A DNA stretch of 64,000 nucleotides, taken from Ectocarpus siliculosus (lineage: Eukaryota > Sar > Phaeophyceae > Ectocarpales > Ectocarpaceae). The stretch is taken from assembly GCA_000310025.1 (NCBI GenBank), contig FN648552.1:1-64000 (forward strand), read 5' to 3'. Positions 63,747-64,000 of this stretch are shown piece by piece. The position numbers and the translations under genes were made by a program. The stretch's first letter is position 1. Each line of letters starts with the position of its first letter. The notes under the pieces were generated by a model, which did not search any database, was not told the DNA's origin, and saw only the letters and a program-made list of their open reading frames with translations.

Positions 63747-64000
63747 GTGACTTCGATCGTGCTCTCGATCGCATCGTTTGGATCGTGTGTGTAACGCGCC
63801 TGAAAAGCGACGTCCTGCACCTTAAGTCGCACGGGATGACGTGCTCCGGGACGGCAACGACCGATCGTACCGGTATGGCAATTGCCGCTGACCGCGTCTC
63901 TCCCTCCGCATGCGTCGTTTCGACGCTTCTGCAGAGAGAGTGTTAGATCAATCATGCGAGGCGTTCCCTCCGTTTTGCTTTCTTGCCGTGGCGCGGTGGA

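Overview
The window looks like nuclear DNA of a stramenopile, most probably an Ectocarpus-type brown alga. This is an inference from three things: an LRR-ROCO gene in which a leucine-rich repeat is carried by a single phase-1, 72-nt exon; intron-rich genes with many 90-200 nt exons; and introns full of small repeats and MITEs. Two runs of exactly 100 N mark assembly gaps. There is no prokaryotic-style operon structure, and I found no rRNA, tRNA or CRISPR array.

Layout. 1-13455 (+): the 3' part of an LRR-ROC-COR (ROCO) GTPase gene, with an intact LRR exon lying antisense beside it at 196-267. 15.0-26.3 kb (-): scattered exons of a multi-pass membrane protein, probably EXS/XPR1-like. Its territory is invaded by a complete 3.35-kb LTR retrotransposon that carries only gag (16210-19556), by two copies of an unnamed G-tract-bounded repeat (called R1 here; a third copy is in the last ROCO intron), and by a TA-flanked MITE. 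28840-35369 (+): a TTLL9-like tubulin ligase. 37248-50540 (+): a PPR protein with a C-terminal SMR domain, spread over at least 16 exons. 51604-54241 (-): adenylylsulfate (APS) kinase. 55198-59635 (+): a WTAP/FIP37 homologue (m6A methyltransferase regulator) with a Gln/His-rich tail. 60641-63746 (+): the first two exons of an ABCA-type transporter, with an assembly artefact in the intron.

The genes do not form a pathway. They are separate housekeeping or signalling genes: a candidate receptor-type GTPase, phosphate-type export, flagellar tubulin modification, organellar RNA handling, sulfate activation, RNA methylation and lipid-type transport. APS kinase and WTAP are divergent. PPR-SMR and APS kinase are convergent, as are ROCO and the EXS-like gene.

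Exon coordinates were read by eye from splice signals. For ROCO, TTLL9, PPR-SMR, APS kinase, WTAP and ABCA the intron phases close across every listed junction, which is strong internal support. Three introns start with GC rather than GT. The most interesting signals are the antisense LRR exon, the gag-only LTR element with intact 5-bp target duplication, and the R1 repeat family.
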